Assembly: GCA_947630435.1 (NCBI GenBank)
Contig: CANRHO010000008.1
Coordinates: 1 to 17,391 of the forward strand
DNA from: an uncultured Bacilli bacterium
GTDB lineage: Bacteria; Bacillota_I; Bacilli_A; RF39; UBA660
Reading direction: 5' to 3'
DNA: 17,391 bases
In this document: piece after piece, positions 1-6,377 of the stretch
How positions within the stretch are numbered: the first letter of the stretch is position 1
How the letters are laid out: every line of letters begins with the position of its first letter
The notes under the pieces: model-generated
The model's input: the letters and a program-made list of their open reading frames with translations, nothing else
Databases searched by the model: none
Told to the model about the DNA's origin: nothing
Translations under genes and position numbers: made by a program

Positions 1-8
1 GCATTCAT
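1..8 (-). CDS. tsf: Start of probable elongation factor Ts gene (partial)
   Basis: Only the first codons (Met-Asn-Ala) lie inside the window. The call rests on position and signals. An ATG at 8-6 follows a good AAAGGAG ribosome-binding site at about 19-25, and the gene starts 36 nt after the rpsB stop on the same strand. In most bacteria rpsB is followed directly by tsf, whose product EF-Ts recycles EF-Tu by exchanging GDP for GTP. No terminator is visible between rpsB and this start, so the two are probably co-transcribed. The identity cannot be proven from three residues. Confidence 0.5.
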
Positions 9-44
9 ATTATTTTCTCCTTTTTATGATTAAAGATAATTCAT

Positions 45-1106
45 TTATTTTTTCAAAGCTTCAACTAACTCATTTTTCTTTAATTTAGAATAACCTTCAA
101 TTTTGGCTTCTTTTGCCATTAATTTTAATTCTGCTACTGTCTTTTTAGTCAAATCAGTTACTTCTTCTTTTGCTTTTGCAACTGCTTCTTTTACTGTTTT
201 TTTAGCTTCTTCAACCTTAGGTTTTGCTTCTTTAACAGCTTTTTTTACTACCTTTTTTGCAGTTTCTTTTACTTCTTTTATTTTTTCTTCAACTACTGGA
301 GTTGTTTCTTTCACTTTTTCTTCAACTACTTTTTTTACGTCTTTAGCTAATTCTTTGACATCACTTACTACTTCTTTTGCAGCAGCTTTTGTTTTATCTT
401 CTTCTGTTATGTAATCTTCAACAGGCTTTCCCGTTGCTTCACATATAGCATTATTTAAAACCCCAAGTACGATTTTAACAGCACGAATTGCATCATCATT
501 ACCTGGAATAACGTAATCTACTAAATCTGGATTACAGTTGGTATCCACAATACCAAATACAGGTATATTTAACTTATGTGCCTCATTTATAGCATTAATT
601 TCCTTTTTAGGATCAACTATGATCATTGCTTGTGGTATTTTCTTCATTTCTCTTAATCCGCAAAAATAAGAGTTTAACTTTTCATATTCCTTACGAATCT
701 TTACTACTTCTTTTTTAGGTAATTTATCAAAAGTACCATCTTTTTCCATTTTTTCAATTTGATCTAAACGGTTTATTCTTCTTCTTATCGTTCTAAAATT
801 AGTAAGAGTTCCGCCTAACCAACGTTTTGAAACATAATAGCTATCAGATCTTTTTGCTTCTTCTTCAGTAGCTTCCATAGCTTGCTTTTTAGTTCCAACA
901 AAAATAACTTTTCCACCATTTAAGGCAATTTCTTTTAAAGCTTCATAAGCTTCTTCAATTTTCTTTACCGTCTTTTGCAAATCGATAATATAAATATCAT
1001 CCCTTGCGGTAAAAATATATTCTTTCATTTTTGGATCCCATCTTTTAGTTTGGTGACCAAAATGAACACCTGCTTCTAAAAGATAGCTCATTGATACAAC
1101 TGGCAT
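45..1106 (-). CDS. rpsB: 30S ribosomal protein S2 with a C-terminal Rho_N/SAP-like extension
   Basis: S2 is a late-assembling protein of the small ribosomal subunit and helps hold S1 or mRNA near the platform. Residues 1-236 are a full, typical S2: the N-terminal LLEAGVHFGHQTKRWDPKM signature, the GTKKQA segment, KRWLGGTLTNF near 94-104, and IPVFGIVDTNCNP near 181-193. Bacterial S2 usually ends at about 230-260 aa, but this protein has 353. Residues 237-317 form a Lys/Glu/Val/Ala-rich, probably helical linker. Residues 318-353 (TVAELKLMAKEAKIEGYSKL, then KKNELVEALKK) match the Rho_N/SAP-like fold seen in Rho and other nucleic-acid-binding proteins. The ATG at 1106 follows AGGAGG at 1115-1120. 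A promoter and structured leader precede it, and tsf probably follows. Confidence 0.97.
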   Translation of the reverse strand: MPVVSMSYLLEAGVHFGHQTKRWDPKMKEYIFTARDDIYIIDLQKTVKKIEEAYEALKEIALNGGKVIFVGTKKQAMEATEEEAKRSDSYYVSKRWLGGTLTNFRTIRRRINRLDQIEKMEKDGTFDKLPKKEVVKIRKEYEKLNSYFCGLREMKKIPQAMIIVDPKKEINAINEAHKLNIPVFGIVDTNCNPDLVDYVIPGNDDAIRAVKIVLGVLNNAICEATGKPVEDYITEEDKTKAAAKEVVSDVKELAKDVKKVVEEKVKETTPVVEEKIKEVKETAKKVVKKAVKEAKPKVEEAKKTVKEAVAKAKEEVTDLTKKTVAELKLMAKEAKIEGYSKLKKNELVEALKK

Positions 1107-1114
1107 TTCTTTTT

Positions 1115-1120
1115 CCTCCT
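1115..1120 (-). promoter_or_regulatory. Ribosome-binding site of rpsB
   Basis: A perfect AGGAGG lies 8 nt before the rpsB ATG. A second GGAGG (TTGGAGG) sits about 14 nt further upstream, directly after the 3' arm of the leader helix, so a folded leader could influence ribosome access. Confidence 0.85.
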
Positions 1121-1133
1121 TTGTTTAAACCTC

Positions 1134-1194
1134 CAAGTTCTTCATCTTTATATACTCATCCTCTTCGGACACTAGAGATATAAATCCAAACTTG
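1134..1194 (-). promoter_or_regulatory. Structured leader of rpsB, candidate autoregulatory element
   Basis: The rpsB transcript starts near 1221, giving an untranslated leader of about 115 nt. Within it, CAAGTT (1194-1189) can pair with AACTTG (1139-1134). Between these arms lies a hairpin, TTTATAT with ATATAAA (1184-1178 with 1153-1147), continued by CTC/GAG across a one-base bulge and by TCC/GGA near the loop. The 3' arm runs straight into a GGAGG element. Many ribosomal protein genes are repressed by their own product binding such a leader. That this one binds S2 is an inference from position and pairing only. Confidence 0.45.
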
Positions 1195-1227
1195 TGCGTA
1201 TTCTTTTCTTTTTGAAAAGCCAAACAT

Positions 1228-1256
1228 ATTATATAACAAAAAAATAATGATTTCAA
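1228..1256 (-). promoter_or_regulatory. Promoter of rpsB
   Basis: A -35 box TTGAAA (1256-1251) and a perfect -10 box TATAAT (1233-1228) are separated by 17 nt, as expected for a vegetative SigA-type promoter. Transcription would start near 1221. The -35 box lies in the 3' arm of the terminator-like hairpin at 1238-1281, and the spacer is mostly its T-tract. Confidence 0.8.
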
Positions 1257-1281
1257 GGTATTTTATGCTAAAAAATCATTA
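1238..1281 (-). terminator. Terminator-like hairpin before rpsB
   Basis: The 9-bp stem TAATGATTT/AAATCATTA (1281-1273 with 1253-1245) has a 19-nt loop and is followed by seven T (1244-1238). The stem is AT-rich and the loop is long, so it is a weaker candidate than the others here. It would end transcripts coming from priA and the HD gene just before the rpsB start. Confidence 0.5.
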
Positions 1282-1330
1282 CTTATTATTGACGACAAAA
1301 TAATTTTAACAAACGAATTAAATCATGATA

Positions 1331-1393
1331 TTACGACTTTTTAATTATCTTTTTTACCCCATCTGTTACTAATTTATTTATTTTATTTTTCAT
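1331..1393 (-). other. Tiny lysine-rich ORF or coding remnant between the HD gene and rpsB
   Basis: An ATG at 1393 opens a 20-codon frame (MKNKINKLVTDGVKKIIKKS) ending in TAA. The frame is open for 12 more codons upstream without a start. After the TAA it continues for 14 more codons (YHDLIRLLKLFCRQ) to a double stop. This could be a small cationic peptide or the remains of a longer gene. There is no convincing ribosome-binding site and I recognise no family. Apart from this, a weak AT palindrome at 1439-1456 and the hairpin at 1238-1281, I see nothing in the roughly 200 nt between the HD gene stop and the rpsB promoter. Confidence 0.2.
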
Positions 1394-1438
1394 TTTATCA
1401 CACGTTTCTTTATCTTTATTAAATACTCACATAGTCAT

Positions 1439-1456
1439 AAAAAATAATTATTTTTT
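1439..1456 (-). repeat. 18-bp perfect AT palindrome at the HD gene stop
   Basis: Six A, TAATTA and six T form a self-complementary 18-mer that begins at the first base of the HD gene stop codon on the coding strand. It contains only A and T, so as a terminator it would be weak. It may nevertheless serve as a 3'-end signal on either strand. Confidence 0.35.
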
Positions 1457-2091
1457 CAAACTAACTCTTTTATTTTTTGTATTTCATCTATTAATTTCCT
1501 AAAAATTTCATCAGTTTCATATATAGGTTTGTCGTACTCAATCCAAATATCACTTGCACTTTTAGATTTTTCTTCTATTTCCAAAGCCCTTTTACCGTAA
1601 TATTTTAAATCTTCCTTGGCTTTTTCGTAACTAAATGTGCCTTGTAAATCATAAATTTTAGCTTGAAAATCACACTCAATCTTATCAATGTGATAACAAA
1701 AAATAGCTTCTTTTGTTAATTGCTCATTAAACTCATCTAAAAGTTCTTCTATTTCTTTTTGTTTAAACAATCCGTTGGTTACTTCTTTAACACATTTTTT
1801 CCCTAACTTTAACTTTTCCTGCTTCGTTATACTTCCCCTTAAAGTGATATCACCCATTAATATTTCTTCTAACTCATGCAGTGATAACATCTTAAGCACC
1901 TTATACATATCTAACTTTAGTTCATACTCACTATCAATTGAAAGCGCAAGCATTAAACATCCATAAACATGTTCTGCTACACTTTCTAACCGTTTTTTTG
2001 CTATTCCAATTTCTATCCAACCAGTTCTTATTTTTTCCTTTAAACTGTTTGCATATAAATAAAATTTAATTATGCTATTACTTTTTTCCAT
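1456..2091 (-). CDS. HD-domain phosphohydrolase, YfbR-like (5'-deoxynucleotidase family)
   Basis: The 211-aa product fits the HD_3/YfbR-like branch of HD metal-dependent phosphohydrolases, some of which remove phosphate from deoxynucleoside monophosphates. The pattern is TGWIEIGI near 23-30, then RLESVAEHVYG with metal-ligand His41, LHELEEILMGDIT with His72, and HIDKIECDFQAK with Asp136. The classical His-Asp pair is His72-Glu73 here, so the family's central Asp is replaced by Glu. No signal peptide or membrane segment is seen, so it should be cytoplasmic. The start codon lies 15 nt after the priA stop, and its AGGAGG ribosome-binding site overlaps that stop (TAGGAGG), so translation is probably coupled to priA. 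The substrate is unknown. The stop is TGA. Confidence 0.8.
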   Translation of the reverse strand: MEKSNSIIKFYLYANSLKEKIRTGWIEIGIAKKRLESVAEHVYGCLMLALSIDSEYELKLDMYKVLKMLSLHELEEILMGDITLRGSITKQEKLKLGKKCVKEVTNGLFKQKEIEELLDEFNEQLTKEAIFCYHIDKIECDFQAKIYDLQGTFSYEKAKEDLKYYGKRALEIEEKSKSASDIWIEYDKPIYETDEIFRKLIDEIQKIKELV

Positions 2092-2106
2092 TTTCTTTGC
2101 TTCCTC

Positions 2107-4272
2107 CTATAAATTTATTGGATCAAAATCCAATTCGATTTTTACTTTATAATTTCCTTCATATATTTTTATTAGTTCATTTAAGGTATCATACAACTTA
2201 TCATCCTTTTTATATTTCAAAATAACTTGGAAATTATAATTATTATTTATTTTCAAAACGCTTGCAATTGATGGACCTAAAATACTTGTTTTACTACTTA
2301 AGTTATTTTTTAAAAACATACTTATTTTTTTAGCTTCATTAATTCCATAGTTAAAATCTTTAGAAGATATTTTAATTAATGTTATAAAACAATATGGCGG
2401 ATAATTAAGTTTTTTTCTAACTAACATTTCTCTTACAAAAAAATTTTTATAATCATGTTTTGAAGCAAATACAATGCTATAATGATCCGGATTGTATGTT
2501 TGAATTATCGCTTCTCCTGCTTTTAAAGCACGACCTGATCTTCCTATTACCTGATCAAGTAAACTAAAGGTTCTTTCACTACTTCTAAAATTAGGAATAT
2601 TAAGAGATGAATCACCATTTATTACTCCTACCAATGTTACGTTTGGAAAGTTAAGTCCCTTTGCAATCATTTGGGTACCAACTAAAATATCATATTTTCC
2701 TTCATTAAAATCATTAATTATTTTATTGTGTGATCCTTTTTTACTAGTTGTATCAGCGTCCATTCTAACTACTTTTGCATCAGTAAATATTTCTTTTATT
2801 TCTTCTTGTATTTTTTCCGTTCCTGATCCTATTTGTCTTATATCCGTTTCTTTACAATTTGGACATACACTTTTTTTATATTCTGCGTAACCGCAATAAT
2901 GGCACCTCATCATACCAGAAGTTTTATGATAAGTAAGCGTAATATCACAATTTGGGCACTTAAATACGTATCCACAATTCGGACATGTTAAATAGTTAGA
3001 ATATCCCCTTCTGTTAATCAATAACATTATTTGTTCTTTTTTATTTAATCTGTCTTCAATTTTGTTTATAAGAAGTGAAGAAAAAATTTTATTACCTTTT
3101 CTTATTTCGTTTTTCATATCCACTATTTCTACTTTAGGAAGTGGTTTTTTATTTACTCTTTGACATAATTCTAAATAGTTATAATAACCTTTCTTTGCTC
3201 TTGCAAAGCTTTCAATCGTGGGAGTTGCACTTCCTAGTATTACAGGACAATTATGAGTTTTAGATCTTTTTAATGCTATATCTAGCGTATTATATCTAGG
3301 ATTATTTTCCTGTTTATAACTTTCTGAATGTTCTTCATCTATTATTATTATACCTATGTTTTTTAATGGAGCAAAAATAGCACTACGAGCACCTATTACT
3401 ACTTTTACTTCACCCCTTTTTATTTTTCTAAATTCATCATACCTTTCTCCATCAGATAAAGAAGAATGTAAAATAGCTATTTTATCTTTAAAAACACCTT
3501 TAAATCTAGCAGTTATTTGAGGAGTTAAACTTATTTCCGGAACTAAAATTATAGAAGTTTTACCTTGCTCTATTACCTTTTTTACTACATCTATATATAC
3601 TTCGGTTTTTCCACTTCCTGTTACCCCATATAATAAATATACTTTTGATATACCAAGACTTTGTTTTATGCGTGAAGATATTTCATTTTGTTCTTTAGTT
3701 AATATAACTTCTTTCTTGGTTTCTGTTGCATTTATATCTCTATATATTTCTTTTTTATATTCAGTTACAATTCCTTTTTCAATTAATTTTTTTAAAGAAG
3801 ATTTGCTTTTTATATCACTTTTTAAAAGATTTTTATTTTTCTTTAGCAAACTTATTATTTCAATCTGACTTTTAATCTTAACATTAGATACGTCAAGAAA
3901 AGGATTAAGTTTAACGTAAGTAAGCGTTTTTACTTTATCATTTACTTTATGATTTGCCTTTAAAGCTTTAGGAAGCATCGCCTGATACGTATATATCAAA
4001 GGGCATAAATATTTATCACTCATGTATTTACCAATGTTAATTAGCTCCTCATTTAAAACCGGTTCATCGTCAATAACCTTTAATATATCCTTAGCTTCAT
4101 AATTAGTAGGTAAAGAAGTAAATTCAATAACAAAACCTTCAACTATACGACTAGAAAAAGGAACTAAAACTCTTTTCCCAATAATATTATCACATACGTC
4201 TTTAGATGCATGATAAGTAAACATCATATTATTTGATTTAACCTTAGTTTCTATTAAAACGTTAACATACAT
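2107..4272 (-). CDS. priA: Primosomal protein N' (PriA replication-restart helicase)
   Basis: PriA recognises stalled or repaired forks and reloads the replicative helicase. From the ATG at 4272 the protein has 721 aa, shorter than Bacillus PriA (about 800). In order: an N-terminal 3'-end-binding domain (about 1-100), a short linker and winged-helix-like part, Walker A GVTGSGKT at 216-223, DEEH at 312-315, GSATPTIES near 347-355, and a two-zinc module with eight Cys (430, 433, 439, 442, 457, 460, 470, 473). C-terminal helicase motifs VGTQMIAKGLNFPNV and QVIGRSGRA follow. An upstream TTG at 4278 lies only 3 nt from the ribosome-binding site, so the ATG at 4272 (9 nt away) is preferred. The gene has its own promoter, and the HD gene is coupled downstream. 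AddAB encoded nearby makes the recombination intermediates that PriA restarts. Confidence 0.97.
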   Translation of the reverse strand: MYVNVLIETKVKSNNMMFTYHASKDVCDNIIGKRVLVPFSSRIVEGFVIEFTSLPTNYEAKDILKVIDDEPVLNEELINIGKYMSDKYLCPLIYTYQAMLPKALKANHKVNDKVKTLTYVKLNPFLDVSNVKIKSQIEIISLLKKNKNLLKSDIKSKSSLKKLIEKGIVTEYKKEIYRDINATETKKEVILTKEQNEISSRIKQSLGISKVYLLYGVTGSGKTEVYIDVVKKVIEQGKTSIILVPEISLTPQITARFKGVFKDKIAILHSSLSDGERYDEFRKIKRGEVKVVIGARSAIFAPLKNIGIIIIDEEHSESYKQENNPRYNTLDIALKRSKTHNCPVILGSATPTIESFARAKKGYYNYLELCQRVNKKPLPKVEIVDMKNEIRKGNKIFSSLLINKIEDRLNKKEQIMLLINRRGYSNYLTCPNCGYVFKCPNCDITLTYHKTSGMMRCHYCGYAEYKKSVCPNCKETDIRQIGSGTEKIQEEIKEIFTDAKVVRMDADTTSKKGSHNKIINDFNEGKYDILVGTQMIAKGLNFPNVTLVGVINGDSSLNIPNFRSSERTFSLLDQVIGRSGRALKAGEAIIQTYNPDHYSIVFASKHDYKNFFVREMLVRKKLNYPPYCFITLIKISSKDFNYGINEAKKISMFLKNNLSSKTSILGPSIASVLKINNNYNFQVILKYKKDDKLYDTLNELIKIYEGNYKVKIELDFDPINL

Positions 4273-4281
4273 AAGCAATAA

Positions 4282-4288
4282 CTCCTTT
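4282..4288 (-). promoter_or_regulatory. Ribosome-binding site deciding the priA start
   Basis: AAAGGAG lies 9 nt before the ATG at 4272 and 3 nt before the TTG at 4278, favouring the ATG. The predicted transcription start (about 4287) falls inside this element, so the leader would be only about 15 nt long. Confidence 0.7.
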
Positions 4289-4293
4289 ATTTA

Positions 4294-4320
4294 ATTATAA
4301 CAAAAAAAAAGACTTGTCTA
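4294..4320 (-). promoter_or_regulatory. Promoter of priA, overlapping the upstream terminator
   Basis: A perfect -10 box TATAAT (4299-4294) carries an extended -10 TG (TGTTATAAT). The best -35 candidate, TAGACA (4320-4315), is one base from consensus but only 15 nt away, and lies mostly in the loop of the terminator at 4302-4328. The terminator T-tract forms the spacer. The extended -10 may compensate for the poor spacing. Confidence 0.6.
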
Positions 4321-4328
4321 AAGTCTTT
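4302..4328 (-). terminator. Intrinsic terminator of the cysteine-rich protein gene
   Basis: The stem AAAGACTT/AAGTCTTT (8 bp, 5-nt loop TAGAC) runs into nine or more consecutive T. It lies 22 nt after the stop of the gene at 4350-6242. Confidence 0.85.
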
Positions 4329-4349
4329 CTTTTCCCCTTTTAACCTTTA

Positions 4350-6242
4350 TTAATTAACTAACCTTTTCTTTCCTGTATAAGTCCATCCTTCAATCGATGT
4401 TTTAGTAGACCACTTATATTTCGTTTCACATACGGTTTTATATGATTTATTAGCTTTTTTACTATCGCTTGTATTAACTGTTTTTATACAATTCTTGCCA
4501 TCCAAAGTAGTTCCTTTATGTTTTTCACACGAAAGTATCGTTTTTTTAGTAACAACTGTCTTTGTACATTTATTACCGTCTTGAGTGTATCCAGGATATT
4601 TACTACATGAATATCTAGTACTTGAGTTTGTTATAGCACAATGCAATTTATCACTAGTTTGAACAGATCCAGGATATTTATCACAAGAACATACTTTAAC
4701 CTTTGTTTTAACAGTACATTTAGTACCATTTAACTTGTATTCTTTTGTTGAAGTATTATCTGGACAATAATAATCATATTTAGCGCATTGAGTTTCATTT
4801 ATCTTATTTGTTCCTGGTGGACAAGTGTAAGTTATAACTCCTTCTTTATTACAATACTTAGGATCGCTAGTTTCTTTCGTACCTGATGGGCACTTATAAG
4901 ATGTAATGGTTTTAGTACAAGATCCCTTACCATCTGATTTATATTCTGAACCATATTTAGAACAACTATATGTTACCTTTTCACAACCAGATCCAGTATC
5001 TTTATATGAAGAATCCGGACATTGCTTAGTTTTTGTTGTTGCTTTTCTACACTTATCAGTACCATATAATTCGTAATTTGGGTAAGCAGCGCATGAATAT
5101 TCATATCCAGTTGCTTGTTTTCTATATTTATAATACTTATAGTACGTAACGGTAGAAGTGCATGCTTGACTTGATTCACATACCAACTCTTGCCATTGAT
5201 GTATTAAAACTAATTTTTCATCGTCATTTACATATCCTAAAGATGGACTTCTATCTATTACGGTAGATACATATGTCCATTTATATCCAGTCGCATATTT
5301 ATCAGCGTTGATAATATCATAATTTTGAACGTATGTATAACTAGCCTTAACGGTAGTTTTTTCAGCCCCTTTAACATCATAAGTAGTAACTTTGTCTGCG
5401 GTTACTTTTTGTGTAGTAACGGTTTTCTCAGCATTATAAATGGTTTTTTTATAACCCGCATCTATCGTTGATGTTAAATAATCATATCTACAGCTAGCAT
5501 CTTTAAACTCAGTTGAACTATCAACGACTACATCAGCTTCTTTAGTATCAGTAGAAGAAACTTCAACCGTTTTCTCTTCCGCAGGATATGATTCTACTTT
5601 AGAACCATTTTTTATACATTCGTAATCATTTCCAGAACCAACTAAATAATAACCAGAATCACATACATACTTATCAAATTTTTCTGAACATTCGTTTTTA
5701 ACAAATTGATATTCGTATATTTTTCCTGTTTTTTTAGTAGTGACTTTACCCGGTTTTAGAGTTGTTTTTTTACGAGTTATGTCACTAGCATAGCCAGATT
5801 TAGAAGTTGTCTCTAATAATTTACAAGTATCACTACATATATCATAACAACCATAATGTTCTTTTATATAATCTTGTTTATCAGAACATGATAAATTAAC
5901 TTTTATTATGTATTCGTTTTCTAATTTTGTTATTTCTACATAAGAATCATCTTCACTACAATATTTACCATTAGAATCCGTTAAAGGTAATATTAATTTG
6001 TTATCTATCATTTCCCTTAAAGTCATTTTTTTGGATTCATTTATATTTTTAGGTAACCTTTCTAACGTATAATATGATTTTGCAACGTCTTTCATCCTAT
6101 CTATATTATCCGCAAAAATCTGATTATTAAGTGGTTTTAAATCAGGCATTGGAAATAACCAAATAAGTAGAAAAATAAAAATAATAATTAAAATTAATCT
6201 TATTAATAAATCCTTTATTGTTAAACCTCTTTTTTCTTCCAT
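4350..6242 (-). CDS. Membrane-anchored cysteine-rich surface protein, unrecognised family
   Basis: The 630-aa product has a short basic N-terminus (MEEKRGLTIK) and one strongly hydrophobic segment at about 11-30, probably a signal anchor with the rest outside. Residues about 37-141 resemble the stalk-distal part of type IV pilin-like proteins (an ADNIDRMKDVAKSYYTLERL helix), but no prepilin cleavage motif is present. A Thr/Lys/Val-rich middle follows. Residues about 383-605 hold roughly ten loosely repeated blocks of the form Cys-x(n)-Gly-x(n)-Cys-x-Lys, for example YSCSKYPGYTQDGNKCTKT. There are 31 Cys in all and no LPXTG-type sorting signal. A GTG at 6269 is upstream in frame, but GGGGGAG sits 5 nt before the ATG at 6242 and the predicted transcription start (about 6266) lies downstream of the GTG. 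The gene is monocistronic. An adhesin or wall protein is possible, and the function is unknown. Confidence 0.8.
   Translation of the reverse strand: MEEKRGLTIKDLLIRLILIIIFIFLLIWLFPMPDLKPLNNQIFADNIDRMKDVAKSYYTLERLPKNINESKKMTLREMIDNKLILPLTDSNGKYCSEDDSYVEITKLENEYIIKVNLSCSDKQDYIKEHYGCYDICSDTCKLLETTSKSGYASDITRKKTTLKPGKVTTKKTGKIYEYQFVKNECSEKFDKYVCDSGYYLVGSGNDYECIKNGSKVESYPAEEKTVEVSSTDTKEADVVVDSSTEFKDASCRYDYLTSTIDAGYKKTIYNAEKTVTTQKVTADKVTTYDVKGAEKTTVKASYTYVQNYDIINADKYATGYKWTYVSTVIDRSPSLGYVNDDEKLVLIHQWQELVCESSQACTSTVTYYKYYKYRKQATGYEYSCAAYPNYELYGTDKCRKATTKTKQCPDSSYKDTGSGCEKVTYSCSKYGSEYKSDGKGSCTKTITSYKCPSGTKETSDPKYCNKEGVITYTCPPGTNKINETQCAKYDYYCPDNTSTKEYKLNGTKCTVKTKVKVCSCDKYPGSVQTSDKLHCAITNSSTRYSCSKYPGYTQDGNKCTKTVVTKKTILSCEKHKGTTLDGKNCIKTVNTSDSKKANKSYKTVCETKYKWSTKTSIEGWTYTGKKRLVN
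4473..5096 (-). repeat. Degenerate cysteine-block repeats inside the surface protein
   Basis: This part encodes roughly ten blocks with two Cys each, spaced about 12-17 residues apart. Each is usually followed by Lys-rich text such as CTKTVVTKK or CIKTV. The blocks are related but clearly diverged at protein level, and I do not see long identical DNA copies. Confidence 0.6.
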
Positions 6243-6247
6243 CAGAA

Positions 6248-6254
6248 CTCCCCC
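6248..6254 (-). promoter_or_regulatory. Ribosome-binding site deciding the start of the cysteine-rich gene
   Basis: GGGGGAG stands 5 nt before the ATG at 6242. The longer frame from the GTG at 6269 has no comparable site upstream, so the shorter protein is chosen. Confidence 0.75.
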
Positions 6255-6272
6255 TTCGTTCGTTTGCACTAT

Positions 6273-6301
6273 ATGCTAACACAAAAGTTATTATTTGTCA
6301 A
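6273..6301 (-). promoter_or_regulatory. Promoter of the cysteine-rich protein gene
   Basis: A perfect -35 box TTGACA (6301-6296), a 17-nt spacer and -10 TAGCAT (6278-6273) with an extended -10 TG (TGTTAGCAT). Transcription would start near 6266 and give a leader of about 24 nt. Confidence 0.7.
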
Positions 6302-6349
6302 CGTTTTTTTATATTATTTACTTACATCATTATAATACTAAAACCAAAA

Positions 6350-6377
6350 CAAAAAAAGACCTGTTTATTCAGATCTT
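6350..6377 (-). terminator. Terminator of the addB-smr operon, folded around the Smr stop codon
   Basis: The stem AAGATCTG/CAGGTCTT (6377-6370 with 6363-6356, 8 bp with one G-T pair) has a 6-nt loop and is followed by seven or more T. The upstream arm is the last codons of the Smr gene, and its TAA (6367-6365) lies in the loop. Confidence 0.85.

Noticed and set aside
103..414. 103-codon open frame on the plus strand opposite the rpsB tail
   Set aside because: It mirrors the repetitive Lys/Glu codons of the S2 extension. The Phe/Ser/Thr-rich product has no ribosome-binding site or promoter.
1150..1230. Upstream ORF in the rpsB leader beginning at an ATG just after the -10 box
   Set aside because: That ATG lies before the predicted transcription start, so it would not be in the mRNA.
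4272..4278. TTG at 4278 as the priA start
   Set aside because: It is only 3 nt from the ribosome-binding site, whereas the ATG two codons later has normal spacing.
4473..5096. Tandem DNA repeat or CRISPR-like array
   Set aside because: The periodicity is a diverged protein repeat. There are no identical DNA units or spacers.
4973..5179. 68-codon minus-strand frame inside the cysteine-rich gene
   Set aside because: It is an alternative frame within a well-supported long gene and has no start signals of its own.
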